Shown piece after piece: positions 28,202-37,220 of a DNA stretch of 64,000 nucleotides. The stretch spans positions 186,001 through 250,000 of the forward strand of contig CAZKGR010000001.1 of the NCBI GenBank assembly GCA_964552465.1, read 5' to 3'. Both the position numbers and the translations under genes were made by a program. The notes below the pieces were generated by a model. It saw nothing but the letters and a program-made list of their open reading frames with translations, had not been told where the DNA came from and searched no databases. Positions within the stretch are counted from its first letter, which is position 1, and every line of letters starts with the position of its first letter. Origin of the DNA: BMS3BBIN04 sp964552465 (lineage in GTDB: Bacteria > Electryoneota > Electryoneia > Electryoneales > Electryoneaceae).

Positions 28202-28987
28202 TTACGCTAGAGGAAAGGTGCCCCAGAGTGAACCGGGCGGTGCGTCATGTTGTGTTTCGTCGTTGTATCTCACCTGCACCAGTGCTAGTCCCTGCGGCGG
28301 TGCTGGTGGTGGAACTCGCCCTTCACCCTTTTCCAACGCATTTTGCAACTCTTCAGAATTCACAGTTCCTTTAACCATCGCCACAATCGATCCGGCGAGT
28401 GTTCGCACAAGCCTGCGAATAAATCGATCAGCCTCTATTTCCATGATCCAGCCGTACTCATCTTCCCGCCAGTCGATCCTTCGCACGTTACATACTGTGC
28501 TTTCGTCGAGGTCAGGTTGTGTCGAATACGCACGGAAGTCGTGCTTCCCAATGAATGTCGAGGATGCCGTTCGCGCTCGATTCAAATCAAATCCATTACC
28601 GGCAGACCATCCAAATCGGTGCAGAAACAGATCGTTTGTTTTAAGTATACGATAGGCGTACAATCTTCCGCGGGCGGAAAAACGTGCGTGAAATTCATCA
28701 TCTACATACCGCGCTTGCCACACTTGCATGTCATCAGGTAGCAGCGCATTCAATCCTTTGACAATCGTTTCCGAGTCACGGTTAACGGGAGCATCGTAGT
28801 GAACGACCTGCATCACAGCGTGGACGCCCGCATCTGTTCGTCCAGATGCGAGGGTGCGAACAGCCTTACCCCCATAGAACTTGCCTAATGCCAGTTCGAG
28901 TTCGCCCTGCAGAGTTCGACCTGACGGCTGGATCTGCCAGCCACAGAAGTCGGTACCATCATAGGAAATGTTCAAGCGAACACGCAT
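28202..28987 (-). CDS. truA: tRNA pseudouridine(38-40) synthase TruA
   Basis: 261 residues. Isomerises uridines 38-40 in the anticodon stem-loop. Catalytic Asp in ASGRTDAGVHAVMQVVHY; N-terminus RLNISYDGTDFCGWQIQP is typical, and ADRFIRRLVRTLAGSIV lies near the end. Usual length for the family. Starts 9 bp after ecfT ends. Confidence 0.95.
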   Translation of the reverse strand: MRVRLNISYDGTDFCGWQIQPSGRTLQGELELALGKFYGGKAVRTLASGRTDAGVHAVMQVVHYDAPVNRDSETIVKGLNALLPDDMQVWQARYVDDEFHARFSARGRLYAYRILKTNDLFLHRFGWSAGNGFDLNRARTASSTFIGKHDFRAYSTQPDLDESTVCNVRRIDWREDEYGWIMEIEADRFIRRLVRTLAGSIVAMVKGTVNSEELQNALEKGEGRVPPPAPPQGLALVQVRYNDETQHDAPPGSLWGTFPLA

Positions 28988-28996
28988 GGAGATACC

Positions 28997-29821
28997 CTAA
29001 CTCGGCCACAGATTGGGCCCGATCCACACAATAATCGGCAATGCACTAACCAATATCGACCAAGTGTCGAGTCGGTTCCAGGTTGATAATCCGTACGAAA
29101 TCCGTACTGTCCTTGGGTTATAGCCTCGGAGTACAAGAGTTTCTGCAATATCGTCAGCACGGCGTAGTGCATTCGCCAGCAAAGGAATAAAGAGCGGAAT
29201 CCATGCACGAACTCGCGAGATCAGACCAGTTCCAGACTCCCACCCGCGGGCATGCAACGCTTTACGCAAGATCAGCGCTTCCTCGTACAGGGATGGCACA
29301 AACCGCAATGTCATCCCAAGCATCAGCGAAAATGATCCAACTGGGATGCCAATACGTGCCAGTGGATGCAGCAACACATCCATTGCCCTTATCACTTCCA
29401 GCGCGCTGATTGACAGTGAGAGCGTAACACCAATCAGAACCAGTGCTGACAACCGTCCAGCGAGCAGGAATCCGTTTTGCACCCCTTCCGCCGTCATCAT
29501 CCATCCGACTCCCGGCACGGTCCACAGGATATTTCCGGGTGTGGTGAACGCATGCAACAAGATGGTCAGCGCGAGCATCCACGCAATCGTGATAAGCCCG
29601 AGAGCAAGACGCTTCAAAGGTGGTCGCCCCATGAAAACAAACATGGCGAGAAGCAACCCGGCCAGTAGTAATGCCGGATCCAGCGGGATCAATACCAGCT
29701 GAATGATCAGGATCAGTCCGGCAACTAATCGAGCTCGGGGATCGAATCTCGACAATCGAAGAACGTTGAGATACGATTCGTTTGTTCTCGCCTTGCTGGC
29801 GGTATCTGCTGCCTCACTCAC
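28997..29821 (-). CDS. ecfT: Energy-coupling factor transporter transmembrane protein EcfT
   Basis: 274 residues from GTG 29821, whose GTGAGTGA overlaps the stop of the upstream gene (translational coupling). An in-frame start at 29854 would overlap that gene by 41 nt. Six or so membrane helices, with the two coupling-helix ARG-type motifs HARGWES and VLRGYNP near the C-terminus that contact the ATPases. T subunit of group II ECF vitamin/metal importers. No ATPase (EcfA) is adjacent, and the only S component in the window is 18 kb away (46507-47064). Confidence 0.87.
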   Translation of the reverse strand: MSEAADTASKARTNESYLNVLRLSRFDPRARLVAGLILIIQLVLIPLDPALLLAGLLLAMFVFMGRPPLKRLALGLITIAWMLALTILLHAFTTPGNILWTVPGVGWMMTAEGVQNGFLLAGRLSALVLIGVTLSLSISALEVIRAMDVLLHPLARIGIPVGSFSLMLGMTLRFVPSLYEEALILRKALHARGWESGTGLISRVRAWIPLFIPLLANALRRADDIAETLVLRGYNPRTVRISYGLSTWNRLDTWSILVSALPIIVWIGPNLWPS

Positions 29822-32204
29822 GAACAACCGCGACTTTGCCAGTCTGGCTGGCACCTTCTGGATCGGTTACAAGGATGTAGTAGACACCACTCCCCACCCA
29901 CTCACCGTCATCGTCACGACCATCCCATCCTTCAGCTGAGGCAATCTGAAAGCTGAGCGTGCGAACCAGTCGGCCTGAGGTGGTGAAGATCCGCACCTCT
30001 GCATCTGCAACCAGGCTCGTGCTACCGAATCGCAAGTTTGTATCTCCACTTCCAATCAGGAAGGGTTGCGGCGCAACCTCAATGGTACCAAGCGTTTCAG
30101 CAAAATCACGATAAGGTGTAGTGACAATAGACAAACCCACATTCGTTCCGATATAAACTTCACCAGTCGTCGGATCAATGGTCAAAGCTGTAACCTGATT
30201 ATCAACCAATCCGCGTGGAGCGGGACCATCTTCTGTCGTGTATTGTGCGATCCAGGTAAATTTGTCACGTCCGAGCACAGACAGACCGAAATCAGTTCCC
30301 ACCCAGATCTGGTTTAACGGATCAATAGTCAACGCGGTAATCGACTGACCAAGTGCTCCGTTTACTCTGGTAAATATTATATCATCCCGTAATGCACCAT
30401 TTTGAATATCTTCGTCAGATAGGATGTCCTGCATTACGTCAACGTAGAATAGCCCCTCGGGTGTGCCGAGCCATAGGAAATCATCGCTGGCCATTTTGAT
30501 ATCGTTGACATAGTCAAATCCTATGTCATCCGCGACAACAAAGTGCCGGTATTCATCATCTCCAGGATCTGTTGGAGTTGATTTTGGATCCCACATGATC
30601 AGCGCTATATCCGCTTCCGGGTGAAAAGATGCCATCCACAGTCTGCCGCGGGCATCCATCTCGATCGCACTTACATGGTCCGAGTTCAATCCCTCCTCCA
30701 CACCGTATTCAACCCACAGGTTCATATCACGATGTAACGGTTCTTGCAGGAACCAACTTGCAGGGATATACAGCAACGTGTTATCGTCCCAGGCTTCCAT
30801 ATTGCTGACCCACATTCCGCCGCTCGGATCAGGTTCAAACCCATTGATAACTATGTACTCTGAATCAGCTCCTGATACTCCACTCAGCTTCGACTCCTCA
30901 TGATTGAAATAATACAGTGAGTCAGGTGTATCAGTCCCTTCACCGATGTAGTAGGCCGAATTACCCCAGGTTCCGATCCATGTGCCGCCGTATTTGTCAA
31001 ACTCGATGGCATTGATGGCTGTGCTGAATTGCCATGGAGCTCGATCAGTGTTTGGTGCAGCGTAAGGGTACCATATCCCGTCAGTCAGGCGGTATACACC
31101 CGGAATTCGCGAATTACGTGCGGCCACCCACACTTCGCCCTCAGGAGAAGTCGCCAGTGAGAGTATCTGATCGCCACCCGGCGTGTTTGGGTAGAAAAAT
31201 TCGAAATCTCCACCATCCCAATGCACAATTCCACCGAAGTAGGCTGGGTTGGTGTCAATGGCAGCCCAGACCTCATCATTTCGAAGAGCCAATCCCCAAA
31301 ATTTGGCTGTATAATCTTCGTTGACTTTGGTGAACTCGGTTTCAAATGGGGTCATTTGATATAAACCATCGCCTCTTCCCGCGTACAGAGTTCCGTCCGT
31401 CGAAGCGACCAAATCGTATATTTTTGAGATGTTGGGTACTCTGGCAAACTCGATCCCATCCCAACTGAACAAGTCTTTCAGGTAATACGACAAATAAAGC
31501 GTGCCATTAAGCACTTTCAGGAATTGGATGCCGTCTGTTTCGATCCCTGGATATATTTCCTGATTGCTTATGGTTGTCCAGACCGATACGTCCAGCAGAT
31601 TTTCGTTAATGTCAGCGAAGGCAACTCCTAGAATGCTTGCAACAAATACGTTATTTTCAAACAAAATCACATCAGAAATCTCAGTTGGTCGTGACCAACT
31701 CCCGAAACCGCGGTAGGTTTCCAACACAACCCAGATATCCTCATCTTCAAATCTGCTCAACCGGGACAATCCCTGATTTGTCGCGATGAAGATAATATCA
31801 CCTTCGATGAAGATATCGTTGATGATCGTATCAACGGATGGATCATTGTAGAAGTCGCGAATGGTGCTGACAATTGTCCGGTTTTCCGGATTCAGGATGT
31901 CGATTCCACCATTGGTATGACCAATCCAGATGTAACCGGACAGGGAATCGTATTCAATTGCGGAAAGAAAGCTTGAGAACAGACCATCATCAACGTTCAT
32001 CACTTCCAGCAGCAGAGAATTGGGATCTACGTGCAGCAATCCACCTTCTGCGGCAGCCCAGAGATCATCATTTGCAGTGATGATATGTTGAGGTCGCCAT
32101 CCAGAGGTGATTGTCGTCCAATCCTGGGCATAAACAGAGGATACAGTCACCGCTGCAATCACGATGATGTTCAGGATACGAAAGTGTCGATTCATGCCGC
32201 GCAA
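29814..32204 (-). CDS. Secreted two-component-type propeller protein with C-terminal sorting-type domain
   Basis: 796 residues as the long frame (TTG 32204); ATG 32195 (MNRHFRIL), behind GAGGAGC, gives 793 and may be the true start. Signal peptide to about 26. Several short repeats of the Reg_prop type, the sensor-propeller blades found in Bacteroidetes hybrid kinases: IWIGHTNGGID, VWVAARNS, TWIGTWGNS, LWLGTPEGL, IWVGTDFGL, VYIGTNVGL. The C-terminal 90 residues read VAPQPFLIGSGDTNLRF, VRIFTTSGRLVRTL and GVYYILVTDPEG, a FlgD/type IX-like sorting sandwich. There is no kinase or membrane segment, so it is a stand-alone exported propeller. Placed between ribH and ecfT in the long run; its role there is unknown. 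Confidence 0.8.
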   Translation of the reverse strand: MRGMNRHFRILNIIVIAAVTVSSVYAQDWTTITSGWRPQHIITANDDLWAAAEGGLLHVDPNSLLLEVMNVDDGLFSSFLSAIEYDSLSGYIWIGHTNGGIDILNPENRTIVSTIRDFYNDPSVDTIINDIFIEGDIIFIATNQGLSRLSRFEDEDIWVVLETYRGFGSWSRPTEISDVILFENNVFVASILGVAFADINENLLDVSVWTTISNQEIYPGIETDGIQFLKVLNGTLYLSYYLKDLFSWDGIEFARVPNISKIYDLVASTDGTLYAGRGDGLYQMTPFETEFTKVNEDYTAKFWGLALRNDEVWAAIDTNPAYFGGIVHWDGGDFEFFYPNTPGGDQILSLATSPEGEVWVAARNSRIPGVYRLTDGIWYPYAAPNTDRAPWQFSTAINAIEFDKYGGTWIGTWGNSAYYIGEGTDTPDSLYYFNHEESKLSGVSGADSEYIVINGFEPDPSGGMWVSNMEAWDDNTLLYIPASWFLQEPLHRDMNLWVEYGVEEGLNSDHVSAIEMDARGRLWMASFHPEADIALIMWDPKSTPTDPGDDEYRHFVVADDIGFDYVNDIKMASDDFLWLGTPEGLFYVDVMQDILSDEDIQNGALRDDIIFTRVNGALGQSITALTIDPLNQIWVGTDFGLSVLGRDKFTWIAQYTTEDGPAPRGLVDNQVTALTIDPTTGEVYIGTNVGLSIVTTPYRDFAETLGTIEVAPQPFLIGSGDTNLRFGSTSLVADAEVRIFTTSGRLVRTLSFQIASAEGWDGRDDDGEWVGSGVYYILVTDPEGASQTGKVAVVRE

Positions 32205-32264
32205 GCTCCTCGCTGCAGGTTCATGGTGACGTTATGAGGATGTGCCGGGCGGTCGTGGTGTTGC

Positions 32265-32738
32265 CTATACGTCCGCCAACTTGCCGTACAAACTTGCCAT
32301 TTCGACGGCTGATTGGGCAGCGTGAAATCCACGATTTCCGGCCTTGGTGCCCGCACGTTCAATCGCTTGTTCGATCGTCTCAGCGGTTAGCACACCGAAT
32401 ATTACTGGGATTTGACCTTCCATCGCCGTTTGTGCCAAGCCTTTACTAACTTCGGCTGCGACGAGATCATAGTGCGATGTCGATCCACGGATCAACGCTC
32501 CGAGTCCGATGACGGCATCAACTTTTCCAGATTTTGCCAACCGTCGCGCTACTCCAGGAATCTCAAAAGATCCCGGTACCCAGGCGACAGTCACATCATC
32601 TTCGGATCCACCCATCCTGCGAATGGCATCCAACGCACCTTCCAACAGCTTGTTGGTTATGAACTCGTTAAACCGGCTGACGACGATACCAAAGCGAACA
32701 CCCTTGGCGTCCAAAACACCCTCAATCACCTGCGGCAT
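32265..32738 (-). CDS. ribH: 6,7-dimethyl-8-ribityllumazine synthase
   Basis: 157 residues. Condenses the ribityl-uracil and the dihydroxybutanone phosphate in riboflavin synthesis. Motifs: VVSRFNEFITNKLLEGA, VPGSFEIPGVARRLA, GLGALIRGSTSHYD and IPVIFGVLTAETIEQA with NRG. Typical subunit length for icosahedral or pentameric forms. Follows ribBA. Confidence 0.97.
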   Translation of the reverse strand: MPQVIEGVLDAKGVRFGIVVSRFNEFITNKLLEGALDAIRRMGGSEDDVTVAWVPGSFEIPGVARRLAKSGKVDAVIGLGALIRGSTSHYDLVAAEVSKGLAQTAMEGQIPVIFGVLTAETIEQAIERAGTKAGNRGFHAAQSAVEMASLYGKLADV

Positions 32739-32872
32739 AAATCTCCTCCGTGGTGCATGGTATCAGATATGTAAACACCATGCCAGTAGGCGAGCTACAC
32801 CTTTAACCTACTACATCCAGCAGGCTATTGCTCACCTCATTTTTCAGATCAACAATCTATCGGGACAGCTGA

Positions 32873-34156
32873 TCAAACATCTTCGATCATGTGCCCCATC
32901 TTCTCACGCTTCACCTTCAGATAATCACGGTTGAGATCGTTAGCTTTGATCTCAATCGGGACACGATCAACGATTTCAATTCCATATCCCTGCAAACCGA
33001 CGATCTTCTTCGGATTATTTGTCATCAGACATATCTTTCGCACCCCAAGCATTCCCAGAATTTGGGCGCCAACACCGTATGTTCGCAAATCAGCGCCAAA
33101 TCCAAGCAGCACATTTGCTTCTACGGTGTCATGTCCCTGATCCTGGAGTTTGTAAGCCTGCAGTTTGGCTTCAAGGCCAATACCACGTCCTTCCTGCCTC
33201 ATGTACAGGAACACACCTTTTCCAGCTTCTTCAATCATTTGAAGGGCTCGGTCACGCTGTTCGCCGCAGTCGCATCGTCTGCTGCCAAGGACGTCACCTG
33301 TCAGGCATTCACTGTGAACCCGAACGAGCACCGGATCTTCCGGATCCCACTCGCCTTTGACCATTGCAATGTGTTCTTTGTTGTTGCCTATCTCGCGGAA
33401 ATGCACAAGGTTGAACGCACCGTGTTTGGACGGCAATGGTACTTCCACACGTTTTTCGACCAGTTTTTCTTCGTGCCGACGGTGTTCGATCAAGTCCTTG
33501 ATCGTATACATCCGAATGCCGGTCTGTTCGCTCATTTTAGTCAGATGCGGCACTCGCGACATTGTCCCGTCATCGTTCAGTATCTCGCAGATCACTGCCA
33601 GCGAGTGAAGTCCTGCCAATCGTGCAAGGTCAGTTGAGCCTTCCGTATGGCCAGCACGCCTGAGAACACCACCCGGTGCTGCAATGATCGGGTGGATATG
33701 ACCCGGACGAGCAAAATCGTCCGGTCGCGACGTTGGATCTGCCGCCAGTTTGATTGTTGCCGCGCGATCAGGAGCGGAAATGCCTGTCGTCGTTACGTTC
33801 GCACCGTCAATCGTGATCGTAAAATTGGTACTGTGCAGTGCTGTGTTGTTTGACACCATCGGTTGCAGGTCGAGTTCGGCCGCACGCTTTTCATCCAACG
33901 CCAGGCAGATCATCCCCCGCCCTTCCTTGGCCATGAAGTTGACCGCTTCCGGGGTGATCGTGTCGGCTGCCATCACGAGATCACCTTCGTTTTCACGGTC
34001 TTCATCATCTACCAGGATGATCATTTTACCGTCGTGGATATCCTTAATAGCCTGCGTAATCGGATGAAAAACAGTCTTCGCTTCGCTCTCAGAAGGCGAA
34101 TTGGACTCTTTGTTGCCGTTCGTCTTGATCTTGTCCTTGTTCTTACTCATCCTCAT
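32873..34156 (-). CDS. ribBA: Bifunctional 3,4-dihydroxy-2-butanone-4-phosphate synthase / GTP cyclohydrolase II
   Basis: 427 residues. The RibB half is at about 35-225: LVDDEDRENEGDLVMAA with the acidic metal loop, then DRAATIKLAADP and HTEGSTDLARLAG. The RibA half is at about 230-425, with zinc-binding Cys residues in HSECLTGDVLGSRRCDCGEQ and Arg/Lys substrate contacts in YMRQEGRGIGLEAKLQAYKLQD. The N-terminal ~30 residues are Lys/Ser/Glu-rich and unconserved. Supplies both precursors to ribH and ribD. Confidence 0.96.
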   Translation of the reverse strand: MRMSKNKDKIKTNGNKESNSPSESEAKTVFHPITQAIKDIHDGKMIILVDDEDRENEGDLVMAADTITPEAVNFMAKEGRGMICLALDEKRAAELDLQPMVSNNTALHSTNFTITIDGANVTTTGISAPDRAATIKLAADPTSRPDDFARPGHIHPIIAAPGGVLRRAGHTEGSTDLARLAGLHSLAVICEILNDDGTMSRVPHLTKMSEQTGIRMYTIKDLIEHRRHEEKLVEKRVEVPLPSKHGAFNLVHFREIGNNKEHIAMVKGEWDPEDPVLVRVHSECLTGDVLGSRRCDCGEQRDRALQMIEEAGKGVFLYMRQEGRGIGLEAKLQAYKLQDQGHDTVEANVLLGFGADLRTYGVGAQILGMLGVRKICLMTNNPKKIVGLQGYGIEIVDRVPIEIKANDLNRDYLKVKREKMGHMIEDV

Positions 34157-34210
34157 GCTCCAATACTGTATCGTCGTACTGCACTTGTTGTTTGTATAAA
34201 TTGCGGCTGT

Positions 34211-34233
34211 ATCCGGGACAGCATGTCCCGGAT
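34211..34233. repeat. GGGACA palindrome between ribE and ribBA
   Basis: 10-bp arms ATCCGGGACA / TGTCCCGGAT with a 3-nt loop, abutting the ribE stop. Its core resembles the palindrome at 36095 and, more loosely, those at 13034, 16570 and 51188. There is no clear T-run. Confidence 0.6.
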
Positions 34234-34871
34234 CAGAAGCCCGATCCGCGCAATTTGTCCATCGTCAGGTTGCCGTCAGTGTGTGGATCAACCATATTTC
34301 GCACATATTTGGCTATCAAATCCCACTCAACATGGACCGGATCACCCGGTTTCAGATGAACCAGGGTAGTTTCTTTCCATGTATGCGGAATAATCTCAAC
34401 TTCAAATGAATCGTCTTTGCGTGCGGCGACGGTAAGACTGACACCGTTCAACGCCACCGATCCTTTGTCCACTACGTACGGACGATCAGGTTCCGGTAAC
34501 TCCAAACTCAGGCGGGTCGATCCAGACAGCGGCGTGATGGCCAGCAGACGGATCATTCTATCCACATGACCCTGTACCATATGTCCGCCGAGGCGGTCGG
34601 TTGGGCGCATGGCTCTTTCGAGGTTAATTGAATCACCGGATTTCAGGTTACCGAGAGCGGTTCGTTCGATTGTCTCTCGTACTACTTCAACCGTGAATCG
34701 AGATTTGTCCAATGTGACTACAGTCTGGCACGCACCTTCTATGGAGATGCTGTCGCCAATCTTGACACTGTCATCGAGGATGTTTTTGGCCTCGATAGTC
34801 AAGGTGGTGCCATCACCACGCCTGACGTTCCCACGTACTATACCGACCTCTTCAATCAACCCGGTAAACAT
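34233..34871 (-). CDS. ribE: Riboflavin synthase alpha chain
   Basis: 212 residues from ATG 34871, overlapping the ribD stop by one base (TGATG) with GGGAG eight nt upstream. Dismutates two lumazines to riboflavin and the pyrimidine. Two tandem lumazine-binding domains: MFTGLIEEVG, GDSISIEGACQTVV and GGHMVQGHVD, then LNGVSLTV and IPHTWKETTL. Also widely called ribC in older naming. Confidence 0.95.
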   Translation of the reverse strand: MFTGLIEEVGIVRGNVRRGDGTTLTIEAKNILDDSVKIGDSISIEGACQTVVTLDKSRFTVEVVRETIERTALGNLKSGDSINLERAMRPTDRLGGHMVQGHVDRMIRLLAITPLSGSTRLSLELPEPDRPYVVDKGSVALNGVSLTVAARKDDSFEVEIIPHTWKETTLVHLKPGDPVHVEWDLIAKYVRNMVDPHTDGNLTMDKLRGSGF

Positions 34872-35977
34872 CAATGATTCTCCCGGTGTATGACACGGGC
34901 TGCGACATGAAGGTCGTTCCCGATCTTTCGCCAGCGCATCGGATCAAGACGGATTGCATCGTGTACTTTCAATACGCCCAAGTCGCTGATCGCTTCTATA
35001 CCGGTCCCAATCAGCATTGGTGCAACTACCACTTCCACCTTGTCAACCAAATCCTGGTCGAGGAATGATGTCCAGATATGGCTACCACCTTCGACAAGCA
35101 ACAACCCGACACCTTGTTCGCTGATAATGCGATGAACATGTGTCAGGCTGACACGACCTTCCTCATCAGGCGGCGTGTGAAAAATCCGCACATTCGGACG
35201 ATCTGCCCATACCGGATCAGCTTCATCTTCCAGTCCGAATACCCAGGTGGGCGCATCGTCTGGTGAGGTCAACAATTCGCAGTTCGGATCAATCCCAAAA
35301 TGACTGTCAAGCACGATCCTTATCGGATTTCTGCCCGGAACATTTCGAACAGTCAGGCTGCAATCGTCCGCTGCGACTGTTCCTGTTCCGACGAGTACAG
35401 CGTCATGCATGGCTCGTAGCAGATGGGCATAACGCAGACTCTTCTTCCCAGATATCCACTGGCTGTGACCTGTCGTGCTGGCAATGCGACCGTCCAGAGA
35501 CTGTGCGATCTTCAGGGTAACCCAGGTCATCCCAGTTGCAGCTTTTTTCAAGTAAGGCTGGTTCAGTTCGGCGGCTTCATTTGCCATTAAGCCAACTGAA
35601 ACATTCAAGCCAGCATCTCGCAGGATCTGAATTCCCTTGCCCGACACCTTGGGATTTGGATCTTCAATCGCAGCGACAACTTTCGCCACACCTGTCTGGA
35701 GGATTCGCTCAGTACACGGCGGTGTTTTGCCGTAATGGCAACAGGGCTCAAGATTGACATAAAGAGTGGCTCCGTTAGCCAATGCGCCAGCTTTTCGGAG
35801 TGCATGGACTTCAGCGTGCGGGCCACCGAACCGCCGGTGATAACCTTCTCCGACGACGACGCCGTCCTTCACGACCACCGCGCCCACCATCGGATTCGGT
35901 GCAACCCACGCGCGTCCTCGACGGGCGAGGTTAAGCGCTCGAGTCATCATCTGTTCGTCGAATGACTTCTCTTTCAA
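34871..35977 (-). CDS. ribD: Bifunctional diaminohydroxyphosphoribosylaminopyrimidine deaminase / reductase
   Basis: 368 residues from TTG 35977, chosen because GGAG lies seven nt upstream and the next residues (KEKSFDEQMMTRALNLARRG) match the family start. An open frame upstream to 36049 runs through the terminator hairpin and is rejected. The deaminase half has the zinc motif HAEVHAL and PCCHYGKTPPC. The reductase half has SLDGRIAS and LLVEGGSHIWTSFLDQ. Carries out two steps of riboflavin synthesis. First gene after the FMN riboswitch, so it heads the long run. Confidence 0.93.
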   Translation of the reverse strand: MKEKSFDEQMMTRALNLARRGRAWVAPNPMVGAVVVKDGVVVGEGYHRRFGGPHAEVHALRKAGALANGATLYVNLEPCCHYGKTPPCTERILQTGVAKVVAAIEDPNPKVSGKGIQILRDAGLNVSVGLMANEAAELNQPYLKKAATGMTWVTLKIAQSLDGRIASTTGHSQWISGKKSLRYAHLLRAMHDAVLVGTGTVAADDCSLTVRNVPGRNPIRIVLDSHFGIDPNCELLTSPDDAPTWVFGLEDEADPVWADRPNVRIFHTPPDEEGRVSLTHVHRIISEQGVGLLLVEGGSHIWTSFLDQDLVDKVEVVVAPMLIGTGIEAISDLGVLKVHDAIRLDPMRWRKIGNDLHVAARVIHRENH

Positions 35978-35984
35978 CGATATG

Positions 35985-35988
35985 CTCC
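35985..35988 (-). promoter_or_regulatory. Ribosome site fixing a TTG start for ribD
   Basis: GGAG on the minus strand, 7 nt ahead of TTG 35977. There is no ATG with a ribosome site in frame before the conserved deaminase sequence. Confidence 0.6.
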
Positions 35989-35992
35989 AAAT

Positions 35993-36024
35993 GAAAAATG
36001 CCCCAACGGTACAACCGTCGGGGC
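35993..36024 (-). terminator. Intrinsic terminator of the riboflavin leader (expression platform)
   Basis: On the minus strand a stem GCCCCGACGGT / ACCGTTGGGGC (one G-T pair) with loop TGT is followed by ATTTTTC. It lies between the FMN aptamer and ribD, where a terminator switched on by FMN binding is expected. Confidence 0.82.
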
Positions 36025-36094
36025 AGAGAAATGGACGTATCCTGAACATGACCTATCGCGCCATGCGGCAACGAAAACGTCACGCTGGTTGTCC

Positions 36095-36111
36095 GGGGAC
36101 GACATGTCCCC
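36095..36111. repeat. GGGGAC palindrome inside the riboflavin leader
   Basis: GGGGAC (36095-36100) / GTCCCC (36106-36111) with loop GACAT, just 3' of the aptamer on the transcript. It may belong to the palindrome family or may be part of the switching structure. Confidence 0.45.
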
Positions 36112-36113
36112 CA

Positions 36114-36250
36114 TCTTCTCCCATCCGGACTCTCACCGTCGGCATCGGAATTTCACCGATTCAGCCTCCGGAGACGCGATCTAGGATCTCATCTCTCCGA
36201 AGGGTCGCGGGCTATAACCGCCGGTCTGGAATTTCACCAGGCCCCGAAGA
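36114..36250 (-). ncRNA. FMN riboswitch (RFN element)
   Basis: On the minus strand the conserved RFN blocks appear in order: GGGGCCTGGTGAAATTCC, GACCGGCGGT, AGCCCGCGA, then GGTGAAATTCCGATGCCGAC and GGTGAGAGTCCGGATGG. The P1 stem closes with TCTTC (36250-36246) and GAAGA (36118-36114). It precedes ribD by about 140 nt with an intrinsic terminator between them. Binding FMN should stop transcription of the riboflavin genes. No other terminator is evident down to 20.4 kb, so it could also lower the downstream genes. Confidence 0.96.
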
Positions 36251-36570
36251 CACTTGAAATATACTGGGATTGACAGTGCGGTTGCAATGGATGAGAGTTG
36301 AGTTGTGTTTACGTTTCGTAATTCGAACACGTTGTTATTTAACGAGTATCGCTTATTTCCTCTGATTTTACCTTTCACAGGTATTCCTCTTGCGTGAACG
36401 ATTGTTTGAGGTTACGTTCGTGACGAATTTCAAAAGGTTGGAGATTATCTTCAGATTCATGGTTTTCTACCGAATAGCCTGTTTAACCCTGAGATAAGCC
36501 TTGTTCGAATGCCACTTGTGCAGTGGTATGTTTTGTGTATCAAGAGCTCATCGCGAGGATTTTATTTAGT
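36251..36570. other. 320-bp gap between divergent riboflavin and hypothetical genes
   Basis: Upstream of the FMN aptamer on the minus strand and upstream of the hypothetical gene on the plus strand, so it should hold both promoters. AT-rich relative to the neighbours. No clear motif or further structure seen. Confidence 0.5.
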
Positions 36571-37086
36571 ATGAGTGAGCTGGGTAACGCCACTAGCAGT
36601 GATACGATTACCAAGACTGTGATGGATAACACGTCACCGTCCTTGGCAAATTCGCATACTGAAGATCGAACTATTCTCTCAGCTGATGGTTCAAATACCA
36701 GACAAATGCTCGAAACACCTGAGAAATCGTTGATGGCGGATCATCAACAACAGCCATCCTTCGCTAAACAGAGCTTAAGCAAACTGAATGATGCATTCGG
36801 CGCTTTTGGCAAGTTCATGTTTAATGCGTTCAGCTTCTTCATGTACATGGTGGGGTTGTTTGGCTTTCTCTGTGGTGCAGCAGTTCCAGTTATCACGCTG
36901 TGGTTCTTCCTCAACGTTGACGTCGTCATCCGTTGGTGGCACATTCTGCTCGGAATCGGTGGGAATATCGGGATTTTCATAGTCTCAATGAGCATGATTC
37001 GCGACTTGTATGTTCAGCCGTTGATCGAGAAGATCGAAGCCGCGCAAGCCCGTGCTGAGTGGGGTGAACCGCCAGCACGATCATAA
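36571..37086 (+). CDS. Unrecognised membrane protein with two or three hydrophobic helices
   Basis: 171 residues from ATG 36571 (MSELGNATSSDT), preceded at a distance by GAGGA; a longer frame from 36523 has no support. The first ~70 residues are polar, Ser/Thr/Gln-rich and probably disordered. Then come hydrophobic segments about 80-115 (NAFSFFMYMVGLFGFLCGAAV, continuing to a VITLWFFL end) and about 125-145 (WWHILLGIGGNIGIFIVSMS). A charged tail follows (IEKIEAAQARAEWGEP). I do not recognise the family. It stands alone with the small Cys-rich gene downstream, on the opposite strand to the riboflavin run. Confidence 0.6.
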   Translation: MSELGNATSSDTITKTVMDNTSPSLANSHTEDRTILSADGSNTRQMLETPEKSLMADHQQQPSFAKQSLSKLNDAFGAFGKFMFNAFSFFMYMVGLFGFLCGAAVPVITLWFFLNVDVVIRWWHILLGIGGNIGIFIVSMSMIRDLYVQPLIEKIEAAQARAEWGEPPARS

Positions 37087-37220
37087 TTGAATTCTGAGCT
37101 ATTGCATTTAGTATATTCTTCGGGTCGTCAGTTAGAAACACATAACATATTCCAATAGGATTTCACATCCTCCCAACCCTCTGATATGGTATGGGAAGCA
37201 AAAGTAGAAGGAGTTAATTG

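Noticed and set aside
35978..36049. Longer ribD N-terminus from 36049
   Set aside because: The extra codons lie in the terminator hairpin and have no family resemblance; a TTG with a good ribosome site fits better.
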